DNA of 64,000 nucleotides, from contig CATQJL010000112.1 of assembly GCA_958299035.1 (NCBI GenBank), positions 13,554,880 through 13,618,879 of the forward strand, written 5' to 3'. Of the stretch, positions 46,263 to 57,808 are shown one piece after another. This stretch comes from Cylicocyclus nassatus (lineage: Eukaryota > Nematoda > Chromadorea > Rhabditida > Strongylidae). A program made the position numbers and the translations under genes. Numbering within the stretch: position 1 is the first letter of the stretch; each line of letters starts with the position of its first letter. The notes under the pieces are model-generated. The model saw only the letters and a list, made by a program, of their open reading frames with translations, ran no database searches and was not told the DNA's origin.

Positions 46263-48070
46263 TATTATTATATTCACCACACTATTGTAACATATTTTCG
46301 GTCCCTCATTTTATATGTTCAGCCAGCCATTCATCCCTTTGCAGGCGTCCTTTAATCTGCTTCCTGCTAAGAGCCGTACACGCCTCTGTACATATGTATA
46401 TAAATACAACAAAGTATACGTACTCAAAGCAGGTAGCAAATTAAAGGGGTCCGTACGTGTGGATGACATGTGAATGAACAACAAATTGCAAACAATAGAC
46501 TCACACAAGGAGATATGCATCTTGCCAACATTGGCTCAAAAAATCCAAGTACTTTCTCCATTAGACACTTTTCCTGTAAAATCATCATGTATTCAAGGGT
46601 TGACAATAGGATGAACTTATACAAATCAAAGCCATTTAGTGCCATGTGGCATCTACTTCTTCTAACAGTTATTCAAATGAACAAATTTTTATAGGCATAC
46701 TAATTTCCTAGACAATGCTTTTAAGCATAACAGCTTTGTTCTGGCACAGAACTTTAGATACAGCACTGACCAGCCATTTTGCGCTTTTCCAAAAAATTTT
46801 GGATCAACTCTTTCATTTCCATCAAAGGCAAAACATCTACACATGCGGTAAAGGAGCTCTATATTTCCCTGTAGCGTCTCTTTCGACAAGAAGTCTACTC
46901 CTATATGCATCAAGGTCCGATAAACAGTCTCATCGCTCACAACGACTTTGAATGGAAAATATCCTCTGGTGATTTCCGTATACGGAGCCAAAACTGCAAT
47001 TACGAAAGCGCCATTTTTTGCCACTCTGCAAACTTTATCTTGAGAAGTTGTAAAACGGAAGTTATCGGGTTCACTTCAAAAATGGAGAGCAGTTCTTGTA
47101 GAGATCCCTGTTAACAGCTTCACCAAAAAACGGTGTCAAAAACAAAAACGCTACGAACTCATGGATCCACTTAATATTTTTATATTTACCACACTATTGT
47201 AACATATTTTCGGTCCTTCATTTAATATGTTCAGCCGGCCATTCATCTCTTTGCACGCGTCCTTTGATCTGCTTGCTGCTAAGAGCCGTACACGTCGCTG
47301 TACATATATAAAAACAAAGTATACTACACAAAGCAGGTAGCAAATCAAAGGGTTTCTGTACGTGCGATGGGCGTGTGAATGAGCAACAGATTGCAAACAA
47401 CAGACTCACACAAGGATATATGCGTATTCCACATGTCCCTCTCTCCGCTACACACGAATTCTGTAATAATCATCATAAATTCAAGGGTTGACAATAGGAT
47501 CAACTTTCAGAAATTAAAACCATTTAGTGCCATGTGGCATCTATTATACTTTTTCTACCAGTTATTCAAATGAACAAATTTTTTATAGGCATACTAATTT
47601 TCTAGACAATGCTTTCAAGCATGAACAGCTTTGTTTTAGCACAGAACTTTAAATACAAGCGCGAACAGCCATTTTGAGCTTCTCCAAAAAATTTTGTCAC
47701 CTCTTTCATTTCCTTCAAAGGCAGAACTTCTACACATGCGGTAAAAGAAGCTCTATGTTTCTTTGTAGCGTCTTTTTCGGCAAGAAGTCTACTTTTATGT
47801 GCATCATGATCCGGCAAACAGTCTCATCACTCACAACGGCTTCGGGTGGAAAATATCCCCTGGTAATTTCCGTATATGGAGCCGAGACTGCAGATTACGA
47901 AAGCGCCATATTTTGCCATTCCGCAAACTTTTCTAGAGAAATTGTAGAAGAAAAATCATGGGGTTCCCTTCGAAAATAAAAAGCAATTCTTGTAGGGCAT
48001 TGCTGTTAACAGCTTCACCAAAAAACGGTGTCCAAAATTAAAACGCTACGAACTCATGGAACGCCTAATA

Positions 48071-48872
48071 TTAGGTTATCCCGAAAGTTTTGTACGATTT
48101 TTCAAACCACTATGAAACCAGGAACAATAAAGATCTGAACGGGTTTCAGCATGCATTCGATGCAGCTTTTCATTCACTCTCTTATGGAAACATTTGCAGA
48201 ATCATGTATGCTTTTTTTGATATTGCCAAAATCCTCCACCCTTAAATTCTACCTGCTCAATGCTAGGCCAATTTTTGAAATCAAATAGAGCAACTCTCGG
48301 ACTACAAGGCGGTGGTTTTAGTTTCAAAAGATTATTTCTTCGGAGGTCTCGATTTCTGGCAAAGTCATGAAACAGACAACTGCAGCAAGTACACGAAAGC
48401 TTTTGAAGTTTCTGCAAAGTGAAACCTGATTCTTATTAAACATAATTTATGCAACATAACCAAGCTTGATTTGCTTTGAAAAAGCAGCTTCTTAAAATTT
48501 TCGGCACTTTTATCTGGTAAACTTAGTCAAAAATCCTCTTTTTTAATAATTATAACGGACTTAGCAAGCGTGGCCCATGTAAACTAAAATGGATACAATT
48601 CAGCCGAAAGTTTGCTTTATATAACAGTCACCGGCGCTTTTTAAAAACATCAGAATAAGATTTTTAAAATTCAGCAACGTTGAATACTGCTGAGCTGCTC
48701 AAAAAGCCATGGCGATAACTTTGCAAAGACAGGGTAGATCAGAGAGCAAACATAAACGTAAGAAGGAGGATAATAATCTGAATTAAATGGTACCTAAGTT
48801 GCCCATGGGCTGGTGTTCTGTGAGTTTTAGTGAGCGATGAGAAAAACGGACAAGACTTTCGGGACAACCTAA
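48071..48872. mobile_element. 802-bp mariner-like element at the recurrent TA site
   Basis: TIRs TTAGGTTATCCCGAAAGT / ACTTTCGGGACAACCTAA with TA on both sides. It sits at the same CCTAA^TA junction as the inner elements but is an unrelated family. A minus-strand frame (48417-48202) is open for 71 codons; I cannot show it is transposase. Confidence 0.8.
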
Positions 48873-49640
48873 TATTTTTATATTTACCATACTACTGTAA
48901 CCATATCCGGTCCTTCATTTTATATATTCATCCCTTTGCACGCGTCCTTTAATCCGCTTCCTGCTAAGAGCCGTACACGTCGCTGTACATATATAAATAC
49001 AACAAAGTATACGTACACAAAGCAGGTAGCAAATCAAAGGGTTCCTGTACGTGTGATGGACGTGTGAATGAACAAAAAATTGCAAACAACAGACTCACAC
49101 AAGGTTGTATGCATCCTGCCACCATTGGCTCAAAATAACCAAGTATTTGCTTCCATAGACTTTTTTCCTGTAAAAATCATCATGTATTCAAGGGTTGACA
49201 ATAGGATAAACTTACACAAATTAAAACCATTTAGTGCCATGTGGCACCTACTTCTTCTACCAGCTCTTTGAAAAAGCATTTTTTTATTTATTTTAGGCAG
49301 TAATTTGACCCTTTCATTCTGATATAATTGGCATTCGAACTTCACAAGCGAATATTCGAATTGCAATTTATATTAAGATGAACTCTTGCCTAGACTTCCA
49401 AACATTATATTATTTACCAAACTACTGTGATATATTTTCGATTGTTCATTTTATATGTTCAGCCAGCCATCCACCCTTGCACGCGCCCTTCATTCTGCTT
49501 TCTGTTAAGAGCCGTACACGTCGCTGTACATATATAAATACAACAAAGTATACGTACACAAAGCAGGTAGCAAATCGAAGGGTTCCTGTACGTGTGATGG
49601 ACATGTGAATGAACAACAAATTGCAAACAACAGACTCACG

Positions 49641-51419
49641 TGAGAATACATCATGCATGTCTGCCCAGAACATCCGTAGTCGAAAGCAATTGAAGTATTT
49701 ATCGCTAGCGAAATCTGTAGTGTTCTCCATAAGCTCAAGGTTGATAATAGGAAAATCAAATTACTGAACATTAGAACCATTTCATGCTATCTCGCGTCTA
49801 GGAATGCAATGATCATCAAAATTATCTTCGAGCTATTTGAATAAAATTTCTGATTGAAAAGGCACGTTAGTTCGACTCATTTACCTGCTTTACAAATGGC
49901 ACTGTGAAATGCATTTCATAAGCGAGAGTCATGAGAAAGTAAAGAAAAATGCGCGCATGCTTCATTGAAAGCTTGGCTACAAGCTAGAGCTTTGTTACAT
50001 TACCAGCTATTAAAAGGTCTGCGCTTTATGGTAGATATTCGGCGTAACTTTCTAAGGGTCAGCCACTGAAAAAAATTTTGCGAGCAGCCATTCAAATTTT
50101 GCTGTTTTGAAGTCGCCACAACATCGCAAAGGGCAGTTGGCTACAAGCAAAAGACCTGCAAAATAACGACAGCCTTAGTCTACACGATCATCTGGATTTC
50201 AATCTTGCAGGAAAATAGAATAACAAGAAGTTTATGATGGCAAATCACAGTGAAAATTTTTTTCTCTGCATAGCGCTGTTAACCACATGGGAAGAAAACA
50301 GAGCTAGTGTTTTCAGCACTTTTGGATAGTACCATTGTAATCTTCAGTATATGGTTAGCAGTGATTTATAATAAAAAGCGGACAAGAGATTGTTCTAAAC
50401 GAAATGATTTGAAGAAGATTAAAGGATCAAAACTTCGGAACAGAGGTTTACAAAAGGATGGGGGGGGGGGGGGGAGGCACGCGAAAGGCGACAGTGCGCG
50501 CAAAATGCCATCAGGTAAAGTCGCTTTGCTAATTTTTACGAAATTTTGCTTATGGCATCAAGTTATGTATCTGCCCCCACCCCCACTTCCGTGTCACTTT
50601 AGCACCGAAGAGTTTTGAAAGGTACAAAATTTGGGGATTGTCGCCTTCGCACCACACCACTACCAAAATCAAAGCGCCATCGTATGTAGGAAATGCTCTG
50701 CTTGCCAATTAAATAGCAGCTAAAGAGTTCTGCAAAGATTTATTTTTGGGTGGAGCGCAGATTTTTGGCAAACTTATCGAAACTTCGGGTGGAGATGGGG
50801 AGATCCCAGCCAGTAATCAAATCAAATCTGATAAATGACCACTAGTTTATTACTTGCAAAGGAATGATAATTGATACTCGTGGTCTTTCGAAATATGATG
50901 TACATCAGAGTGCTCGCCTTAAGACGCTGCACTCAAAACTTTGTTTATTATCTGCGGAACGCTTTTATGGGAAGAAATGGAGCTTGTAAAAGCGAATGCA
51001 AAAAATTCCACCAGCGCGTTTCAAACGGTAATCCATCGTGCATCAACAGCGCTAAACGCTATAACATTCGAACTTTTAGTACCTACAGACTTACTCGTAT
51101 TCTTATGCAAACATGCCAGATGGGAAGAGGCATGGTTTTTCTGAATGCTCATTCTGCAGTTAACGAATAAAACATTCAGACCAGCATTTTAAGGCGAATA
51201 CCATGACTTGTTTCACTTATCGACAGGCCACGGCCACCAAGTATCTTCTTTTAGAGAAATTCTCTTTAGTATCGTGATAGATGATTGGTTTGCGCAACTT
51301 AACATACCTGGGGCAGAAGAAGAAAGATTGCAAGATGGGTCTTCATAGTTGGCCCTTGAAATAACCAATCAAACATTGAAACAAGCGATTTATATAATTA
51401 CCATCTCAGTACTAATGAC
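49641..51419. other. Stretch without recognised gene
   Basis: Several open frames overlap in conflicting registers (~50871-51170), and one crosses a G run (~50460-50473). None has defensible splice sites. Confidence 0.35.
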
Positions 51420-51610
51420 ATACTTTCTGTTGTTCATTTTATGTGTTCAGCCACCCATCCACACTACGTACGCGCGTCCTTCTGCTAAGTATACACATAC
51501 GTTGCTGTACATATATGAATATAGCAAAATAAAAGTATACAAAGCAGAAATCAAATCGAAGGCTTGCGTACTTGAGGTGGACGGGTGACTGAACACATAG
51601 AATGAACAAT
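51420..51610. repeat. Diverged fragment of the array unit
   Basis: TGTTCATTTTATGTGTTCAG, GTTGCTGTACATATATGAAT and GCAGAAATCAAATCGAAGG follow in array order, at much lower similarity. Confidence 0.55.
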
Positions 51611-52379
51611 TAAAAAAGTTCACATTACTAGTGCGCTAGATATGTGAATATAAACCGTAAAAGCAGGATGATTTTGTGTGTAAGTTTCGAATCAATGCAA
51701 ATAAAATTTGATCGTTCTTTTAGAAGACGTGATTAATTCCATTGAATAAGTAGAAGCAAGCAACATAAAAGTGCCTAGTGCGTTATTTGCGATGCAGGGT
51801 GAAGAAACACTTTAACTAAAAGATGAGAAAGAAGGGAATCCCCAGAAGAAAATCCTAAAAGTTTCTATCTGACTTCTAACTCAAAATAAAATGGACATGC
51901 TAAAATCAAACAGCAGTTTTCCTGTTTAACTAAAGATGTTACGTAAGAAATTTGAATTCACGGGACCGCAGTGACAACGTACAACGGTTGTTTGCTATTC
52001 AAAAATAAGGAAGGACTTACTTACGCGACGTTGAGTTTAAAATTGAATCGGCGAAGTAATGCCCGGGTCCATTTCGTGCATCATGCTGAAGAAAAGTCAA
52101 GAGCACATTGTAAAAGCGCAGCAGTAACTTCAAAGATTTGCTAGGGAGGTTTGAGAAATAAAATGCTATGAAGAATACAGAACGAAGTTACGAGAAAATG
52201 CGAAGAAAGAGGTCAGATGTAGTCTGAAGCGGAAATGACGAAAAAAAGAACCATTTGCATTGTGCGATTTTGACTGCGCTCGTAGTGTGAATCGCTTAAA
52301 TTATTGCCGCATCTATCATGGAAACCTCAGGGTAAACCTAATCTTGATTGTAAATATTAACTCACAAGGAATGCATGTT
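51611..52379. other. Stretch without recognised gene
   Basis: A/G-rich on the plus strand; no supported gene or repeat. Confidence 0.35.
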
Positions 52380-52822
52380 GAATTGAAGTAGCCTTAAATG
52401 CAATGTATACCATATTGAAGGTCATAAAATGCCGATTCCAAATCCGCCTTTATAGCCGGAACACTTATAGACGAGGAGTTATGAGCGTTTATTGAAGCAA
52501 AAAATTGAATGTGCAAGTAAGACAAAAATAGCCATAATACTTTTTCTAGCTCTTCAATGGAAGTGACAATTATAAAAGCACTTTTTCAAAAAGTACCCTA
52601 AAAAATATAGATCACACTTGGTTGCCACATTTGAAGGATGTTAAGATTTTAGTAATTCATTTCATCCACGACATTCAATTTTTTGGTCAATAAACAGTTA
52701 TAGCTCCTCGTTCATAACTGTTCTGCAAGGAAAAGCAGATTTGAAATCAGCGTTCCGTGCCCTTTAATATGGATGCATCTCATTTAGAAAGGCCACTTCG
52801 ACTAAACAAGCTTTCCTTGTCG
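52380..52822. repeat. Foldback element (GGTCAGAAGT family), diverged copy 3
   Basis: GAGGAGTTATGAGCGTTTAT and AAAAAATTGAATG pair with CATTCAATTTTTTGG and ACAGTTATAGCTCCTCG. The outer parts (GATTTGAAATCAGCGTTCC, GGCCACTTCGACT) match 59026-59478. Confidence 0.6.
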
Positions 52823-53086
52823 GAAGGCATAAAACCCTATTTACGAAGCACAAGGTAGGCTTAACCTCAAAGGATTGAATTACCCTTGAGGGTTAACCCT
52901 TGAACCGAAAAGCGATAAACCCGTATTCTCGAGCATGGCTCATCAGGGTAAATTCAAACTTAGCATGGAGTAAGGTCAAAACACTACCCTAAGACTTCGT
53001 ACAAATTACAGTGTGCCCCAATCGGGACCAGGCCAAACCCAGGACTGGATTTACGCGCTCGCTTTTCCAGGGATTTGAGCTACATA

Positions 53087-53593
53087 CTCAGATAATCGCC
53101 GGGGGCGCGCGGTCCGCAAACTCGCGCTTTTCTGCAAGCGGTCAGCAGAATTTAGGGGCGTGGCCAAACCTTCAGCGAGCGGTACTTCCTCTACTGTATA
53201 ATGTTCTGCCAGCGGGCAGCAACACAGAATTTTCTGCAGGCGCTCGTCAAATAATCTCTTTCAACGAGCGCTGGTCAAATTTTCAGCTGGCGCTCGGACG
53301 GTTTTTAAGCAGTTTCGGACGTACGCCGAGCAAAGGTGAGACTCTACATAGCAAAGGTGTCATCGATGGTTTAATTACTCAAGTTTGAGGTACTTTCTCT
53401 CAGCGGAAAGTACCTGGAGGCTACGCGGTCCTACACAAAGGACCGTGCGGCCCTCGAAAATTTTGCATATTCAAAAATTTCGCTAAAATTCTCTTAAATA
53501 TCTGCAAGCGGACCGCAATAAATCAACGAACTATTTTTCCGGTGCCCGCCTGACCATGAATCGCATGGCCGCCTGCCCCGGCGATTATCTGAG
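53087..53593 (+). mobile_element. TIR element (CTCAGATAATCGCC family), copy 2
   Basis: Ends CTCAGATAATCGCCGGGG and CCCCGGCGATTATCTGAG, ~507 bp, opposite in orientation to 12245-12775. The 125-codon open frame across it is a by-product of GC-rich repeat sequence. Confidence 0.7.
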
Positions 53594-53715
53594 CGGCTCC
53601 GCTCGGCCCTGTCAAAACACTGTAAGAAAGGTCCCATCCCTATCCCTGTACAGTACAGCCTTTCCCTGTGCCCACTTCTACACTTCATTTGCCGTTCCTT
53701 GTTTTGTTTTCGAAA

Positions 53716-54178
53716 TTAGTATGCCTACTTACCCCTCCCCCCTCCCTGTGCCAACTCCCAGCCCTTCAGCTCAAATTTTGAAAAAATCGATCAAATCGAT
53801 AAAAGTAATAGGTAATACCAAAACTTAATGCTGCATTCGCAATCAGCATGCTCAATTACCCCCCTCCCCCTCCCTGTGCCAACTCCCAGCCCTTTAGCTT
53901 CTTGGCAAAGTTTGAGAACCAAAAATCGATAAAATCGGTAAAAGTAATCGATAATCCTAAAAACTAATATTGTATTCGGAATCCCTATGGTCATTACCCC
54001 CTATGCCAACTCTCAGCCCCGTAGGTGAACTCAGAAAAAAAAACGATAAAAATCGATAAAATCGATATCGATCGATGACAAAAAGTAGCCTATGACACCC
54101 GCCGGGGCCCGAAGTGTATGTTTGCCAAGTTTGGTCCGGATCGGTTCAGAAATGGAATTTTCTATTCGGAACATACGT

Positions 54179-54211
<33 letters not shown>

Positions 54212-54264
54212 TAGACAGACAGACAGACATACAGACAAACAGACATTCAGCTTTATATATAAGA
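53716..54264 (-). mobile_element. 3'-truncated Helitron of the same family
   Basis: The minus-strand 5' terminus TCTTATATATAAAGCTG is intact (ends 54264, followed by T). A CAGA microsatellite (~54178-54245) and TATCGAT-rich minisatellite units follow. The CTAG end and hairpin are missing on the left. Confidence 0.75.
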
Positions 54265-54619
54265 TTTTCTCTTAGTTGTTGAGCTTGATGTTCGCCATAT
54301 CAAAGTCTTAGTTGGGCAAGTGCTTTAATCAGATATACCTTCTACTGTAACATTTAGTACCGGGTAATGACATTTAGAGACAGTATTAAGTATAGTCATG
54401 TGTTTTTTTGTCAAAATAAATAGTATCATTAGGAGTGAGTGGTGCATCGAGAGAACACTTAGTATTTGTACTAAGTGTCCGAGTGAATCTATATTTGCTC
54501 CATGTTAGAGTTAAACTTATCTTGATGAACCACGTCTAGTGTTTGATAGTTTTGTGGGGTTAGGTCTACCCTCAAGGTGCGTTGATTACGGATTAATCGG
54601 TGTTTGGGGTAAGTTACCT
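54265..54619. other. Stretch without recognised gene
   Basis: Contains repeated TACCCTCAAGG / CCTTGAAGG-like words shared with ~52860-52910; otherwise nothing recognised. Confidence 0.35.
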
Positions 54620-54840
54620 TCAAGAGTCCGTTGAAGACGCCAATGGACCCTGAAAGTAAAACCTACCCTTGAAGGCAAGGTTCATCTTCAGGGACCGTTG
54701 ATGATTACGGACACAGAAGTCGCGGTCGGGTGTCACGACTTTCTTCCCCTGCTTTTGAACGCGATCAGCCTCAGTCACAGCAAAAGCGACTATGCCGCGA
54801 TAGTTCCCACTTTTTACGTTTATTCCTTTTGTGTGCGGAT
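54620..54840 (-). CDS. Exon-like segment, product unknown
   Basis: On the minus strand an acceptor (TTCACAATAG|) at 54841 opens a 72-codon frame to TGA at 54622-54620. It contains NYRGIVAFAVTEADRVQKQG, KKVVTPDRDFCVRNHQR and LKMNLAFKGRFYFQGP. The balanced composition and absence of stops support coding. Internal donor-like sites (AAGG|GTAGGT) mean the exon may end earlier. No ATG exon or family identified. Confidence 0.38.
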
Positions 54841-55306
54841 CTATTGTGAATTAACTAATTACTAAACACAATCATATGAGATGCGCCGACGGAATCTCCT
54901 ATGATTATGTGACACGCTTATTGCAAAGATGTGCTTGTTTCACACAGCGGATACCGTAAACGAACTTCAACAATTACGCTATTCGAATTTCGCACGATAT
55001 TCATGAGGAAATGCAGGATTCTGTGGGCTCGTAGCTCGCGGAACTAGCATGGATGAGAAGGTGAATAACATTGCATTCACATATGAGTACTTCTTTGCTA
55101 CATATACACGGTTCATTACATGCAAAGACTGGGCGCCATTGCGTCCGGCCAACATAGTCCGTTCATGGGAGAGACAGCAGATGGTAAGAGAAACAAAAGA
55201 GCGCTCGACCAAAGAGACGTCGATAGGCCCCAGTCTTTGTGCGCTATGAATCGTCTATAGTTGTCTCGACAATTATGTATGCGCATGAAGTTACATTTCA
55301 TCATCT

Positions 55307-55540
55307 ACAGGGCTTATCAAACGAAGTGTCGCTTGACCCCAGCATCTTCACTTCCGCGCTGGACTCTGCGTCTCTTCTGCCGAAATGCTCCCTAATCACT
55401 TCCAATCAGCTGAGGCTCCGCCTTTCCCACTCTCGCCCGGGGAAAGTACCCGAAGAGCATGTTCCGCGGAAGAGACGCAGAGTCCAGCGCGGGATTGGAG
55501 ATGCTGGGGCAAGCGACACTGCGTTTGATATGCACTATAC
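55307..55540. mobile_element. MITE of the TAGGGCTTATCAAA family, diverged copy 3
   Basis: CAGGGCTTATCAAACGAAG and GCGTTTGATATGC ends, with inner GACTCTGCGTCTCTTC / GAAGAGACGCAGAGTC arms pairing over 16 bases. Same family as 28943-29171. Confidence 0.7.
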
Positions 55541-55990
55541 GTCAGTGCGTTATTCAGTTACAGCTCACTAAATATTACTCTGTTAAAATGCACTGTAGTG
55601 CAGAAAGCATTATGATTTTTATGAACAGTTGGCCAGAAAACCCTTATAAGCGAATGCAACCAATTCGAGAGCTTCAATAACCTAGCGAAGATTGGTAGCG
55701 AACTCCAAGCGAGAAAAAACAGAAGCGCCCAAATTTGTTGGCAAATCTGTCTAGGTGTTGAGTGGACTAATGATCACAAAATCACATTTACATTGGAAGG
55801 AATGTAGAGTTACGATAGGTAGACTAGGGAAGGTCTTATCTTGAATTTGGCGATCACTTATGAACTTACCTTAGATTATTTTATTCGCAATACTTTGATC
55901 CTATTACTAAAACTCCTTTGTTGCGTGGTGCTCAACAAAACTCCCTGCAAGAAGTACTGACACCTTGACAAAACCCGCCTATACAGTTAA
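55541..55990. other. Stretch without recognised gene
   Basis: No splice-bounded frame or repeat recognised. Confidence 0.35.
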
Positions 55991-56338
55991 AGGCTTGATC
56001 CACCCTAATTTGGGGGTCTTGAGATTTTGCCTGTATATAATAGTAAACCTCCTATCAAGCCATGTTCAAGTCGCGGCGCAAAATGTCGCTTTGGAAACGA
56101 GAGAATTGCTCTGCAATAACGAAGATGCTCGAAGATTCCAAACGGCCCTTCCCCCATCCATGTCCGCCCATCCGTGCGCGCCCAGCCAATCAACGTACCG
56201 GAAAGCCGACCTGTGTGTCCTCCGGAAAAGGGTTTGTTGGGGTTCGCGAATTCTCGACTTCATATTCGGAATCAGGGACATGAGAAGGCCACGGAACGAT
56301 CAAATCATGGATGTCGAGAATCTGGATGCACGGTGCCT
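55991..56338. mobile_element. 348-bp TTAA MITE
   Basis: Left AGGCTTGATCCACCCTAA after TTAA (55987-55990); right GATGCACGGTGCCT before TTAA (56339-56342). Its right terminus matches the left terminus of 10711-11044. Confidence 0.7.
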
Positions 56339-56842
56339 TTAAGGACTCTAAATCACTCAAAACTCAGCTTATATGCGTATTTTTTCGAGCCAATTGTATG
56401 CCAATTACCATGCCCAAGTCGCCTTTTCCAATGTTGTGGGGTACGGTAATCGAACTGTAATTAGACCTTGCTTTTTTTGCAAATCGTTCTTTCGCTGGAA
56501 GAAAAAGTACCTCCAAACGGCTTTGCGTAGTAAATAATCTGCAGGCATAACTCCATCAAAAAGTACTACTTGAATTCTCCTATGTGCGACATGGGTATCC
56601 TTGTGATTCCTCTCTTATTGCTAAGACCCTAAGACCTTTCGAGACCCATTCTCTCGCAAAATGAGAGAATGGGCCGCGAAAATTTTTGAAAGTTACTTAC
56701 CTGAATTATAAATGTAAAAGTGACTTGCTCATACTTGTGAATAATTAAAAACGTACAATGCATAAATTAACGAGATCATGTTTTTATGCTAGTGAATTTT
56801 TTTCCATAAAAATAAATGTAATGCGATGTGTAGCTCCTCTGA
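56339..56842. other. Stretch downstream of the minus-strand gene
   Basis: Contains a hairpin CCATTCTCTCGC-AAAAT-GAGAGAATGG near 56650-56672 and, on the minus strand, TTTATTTTTATGG-type sequence after the stop codon. No gene called. Confidence 0.35.
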
Positions 56843-57265
56843 TCATATGATGAGATTTGGCTTCGGGTCGACTATTCCTTTGATTCGATTCATTGCCTAA
56901 ATTCATGAAGTAAGCTTGAGCATGAAAATACTGAAAAAACCTGAACACTTACATCGGCAACTGAAAGTCTCCGAAATTGTCGAAATACCAGCTTGCCATC
57001 TGGTGTTATGATGTAATTGACCTGTAAGATTAATCTTTGATCTTTTACTCAAAACTTCTTTTTGTAACTGAAGTACGGATGCCAAGGAAAGGACTAGTGC
57101 TTAATCCTATCAAACTGGCTCTAAAGTTCTTAAGACCACTAAGGAGATTTTTTAAAATGCTTTGAGTGGCTGCAGTTTTCCTTCAATGTCAAAATATAGA
57201 TTGAAAATATCTTGTAAGATATCCAACGGCATTTGTATAAGAAAAATTCGAGATTCATCTGTGAT
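56843..57265 (-). CDS. 3' part of a host gene of unknown function, possibly frameshifted
   Basis: Minus-strand exons: 57265-57069, 57021-56953 (CTTACAG|...GAT|GTAAGT) and 56896-56843 (TTTAG|, TGA). The last intron (56 bp) and the one before (47 bp) are typical worm introns. Recognisable stretches are RIFLIQMPLDILQDIFNLYF, ITPDGKLVFRQFRRLSVAD and the C-terminus VDPKPNLII. Within the first exon the frame changes at a T/A homopolymer (~57150-57158), so the copy is either a young pseudogene or carries a sequence error. Upstream coding (~57430) reads TVIADRSYPSVILLETL. MPLDIL is faintly F-box-like, too weak to name. The 6.6-kb pseudogene is its partial duplicate. Confidence 0.45.
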
Positions 57266-57590
57266 CTTTTATTTCTCAACTTTGTTCCTAGACTTCCTGA
57301 CTTTCTTTTTTTCATATCATTGTTGAAATAAATAGCCTTAACATTCGTCGTTTTCTTCATATTCACGAGAGTTTCCAATAAAATTACTGAAGGATAGCTT
57401 CTATCTGCTATTACAGTCATATAGAAAATGCATAACGGAAGAAACAATCATTGACAATTGAGAAGATAGAAATGAAGATGTTTAGTTTCTTTCTTTAAAG
57501 AAGATGTCTCTATTCTTGTTTTTTCTTTGCAAATTTTTATATTCTTAGATCATGAACGTTTTGGGCCGGTCGCGTAAGCACATTTTTTGC

Positions 57591-57808
57591 CAATAAGGTC
57601 ACTCCTTTGTCTCCTTGTATGGCATAAGAATGAAACATTAAGAAAAACTGGACATTTGGTAGATCAAAAAAATGCAAAAATCACGATGCCAGATAAATAC
57701 GAATTAACTAAAAGTACTTCGAGTAGTTTGAAAACCGAAGCAAATCTGCAAAGTTTCACAACAAATTCTATTGAATTTGATGATTTTACTGCGCTTGCTA
57801 CCAAGTGA
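57591..57808 (+). CDS. Exon-like open frame, possible C-terminal tail
   Basis: A hydrophobic start (SLLCLLVWHKNETLRK) is followed by a polar serine/threonine-rich tail (STSSSLKTEANLQSF) and a stop. It resembles the end of a membrane protein. The acceptor (CAATAAG) is poor and no partner exon is certain. Confidence 0.2.

Larger units (their letters stand above)
45067..49640. repeat. Tandem array of the ~0.9-kb unit, right part
   Basis: The unit broken by the BEL element resumes at CGCTGAACAACCATTTTGAG. Unit ends fall near 45481, 47174 and 48070. The last unit has two upstream blocks (~48975 and ~49510) joined by a linker with CTTTCATTCTGATATA, also seen at ~26750, before similarity fades at ~49640. 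Confidence 0.8.

Noticed and set aside
48202..48417. Minus-strand frame as mariner transposase C-terminus
   Set aside because: It lies in a mariner-like element, but I could not find the D,D34D spacing or a convincing match.
24121..49640. Repeated blocks separated by variable sequence as a CRISPR array
   Set aside because: Units are ~0.9 kb, spacers are transposons, and the genome is eukaryotic.
50307..50618. 103-codon open frame
   Set aside because: It crosses a G run and a C-rich tract, has no splice sites and no recognisable motif.
54031..54246. Open frame of repeated SVCLSV on the minus strand
   Set aside because: Translation of the CAGA microsatellite of a Helitron; the same artefact occurs at 62471-62683.
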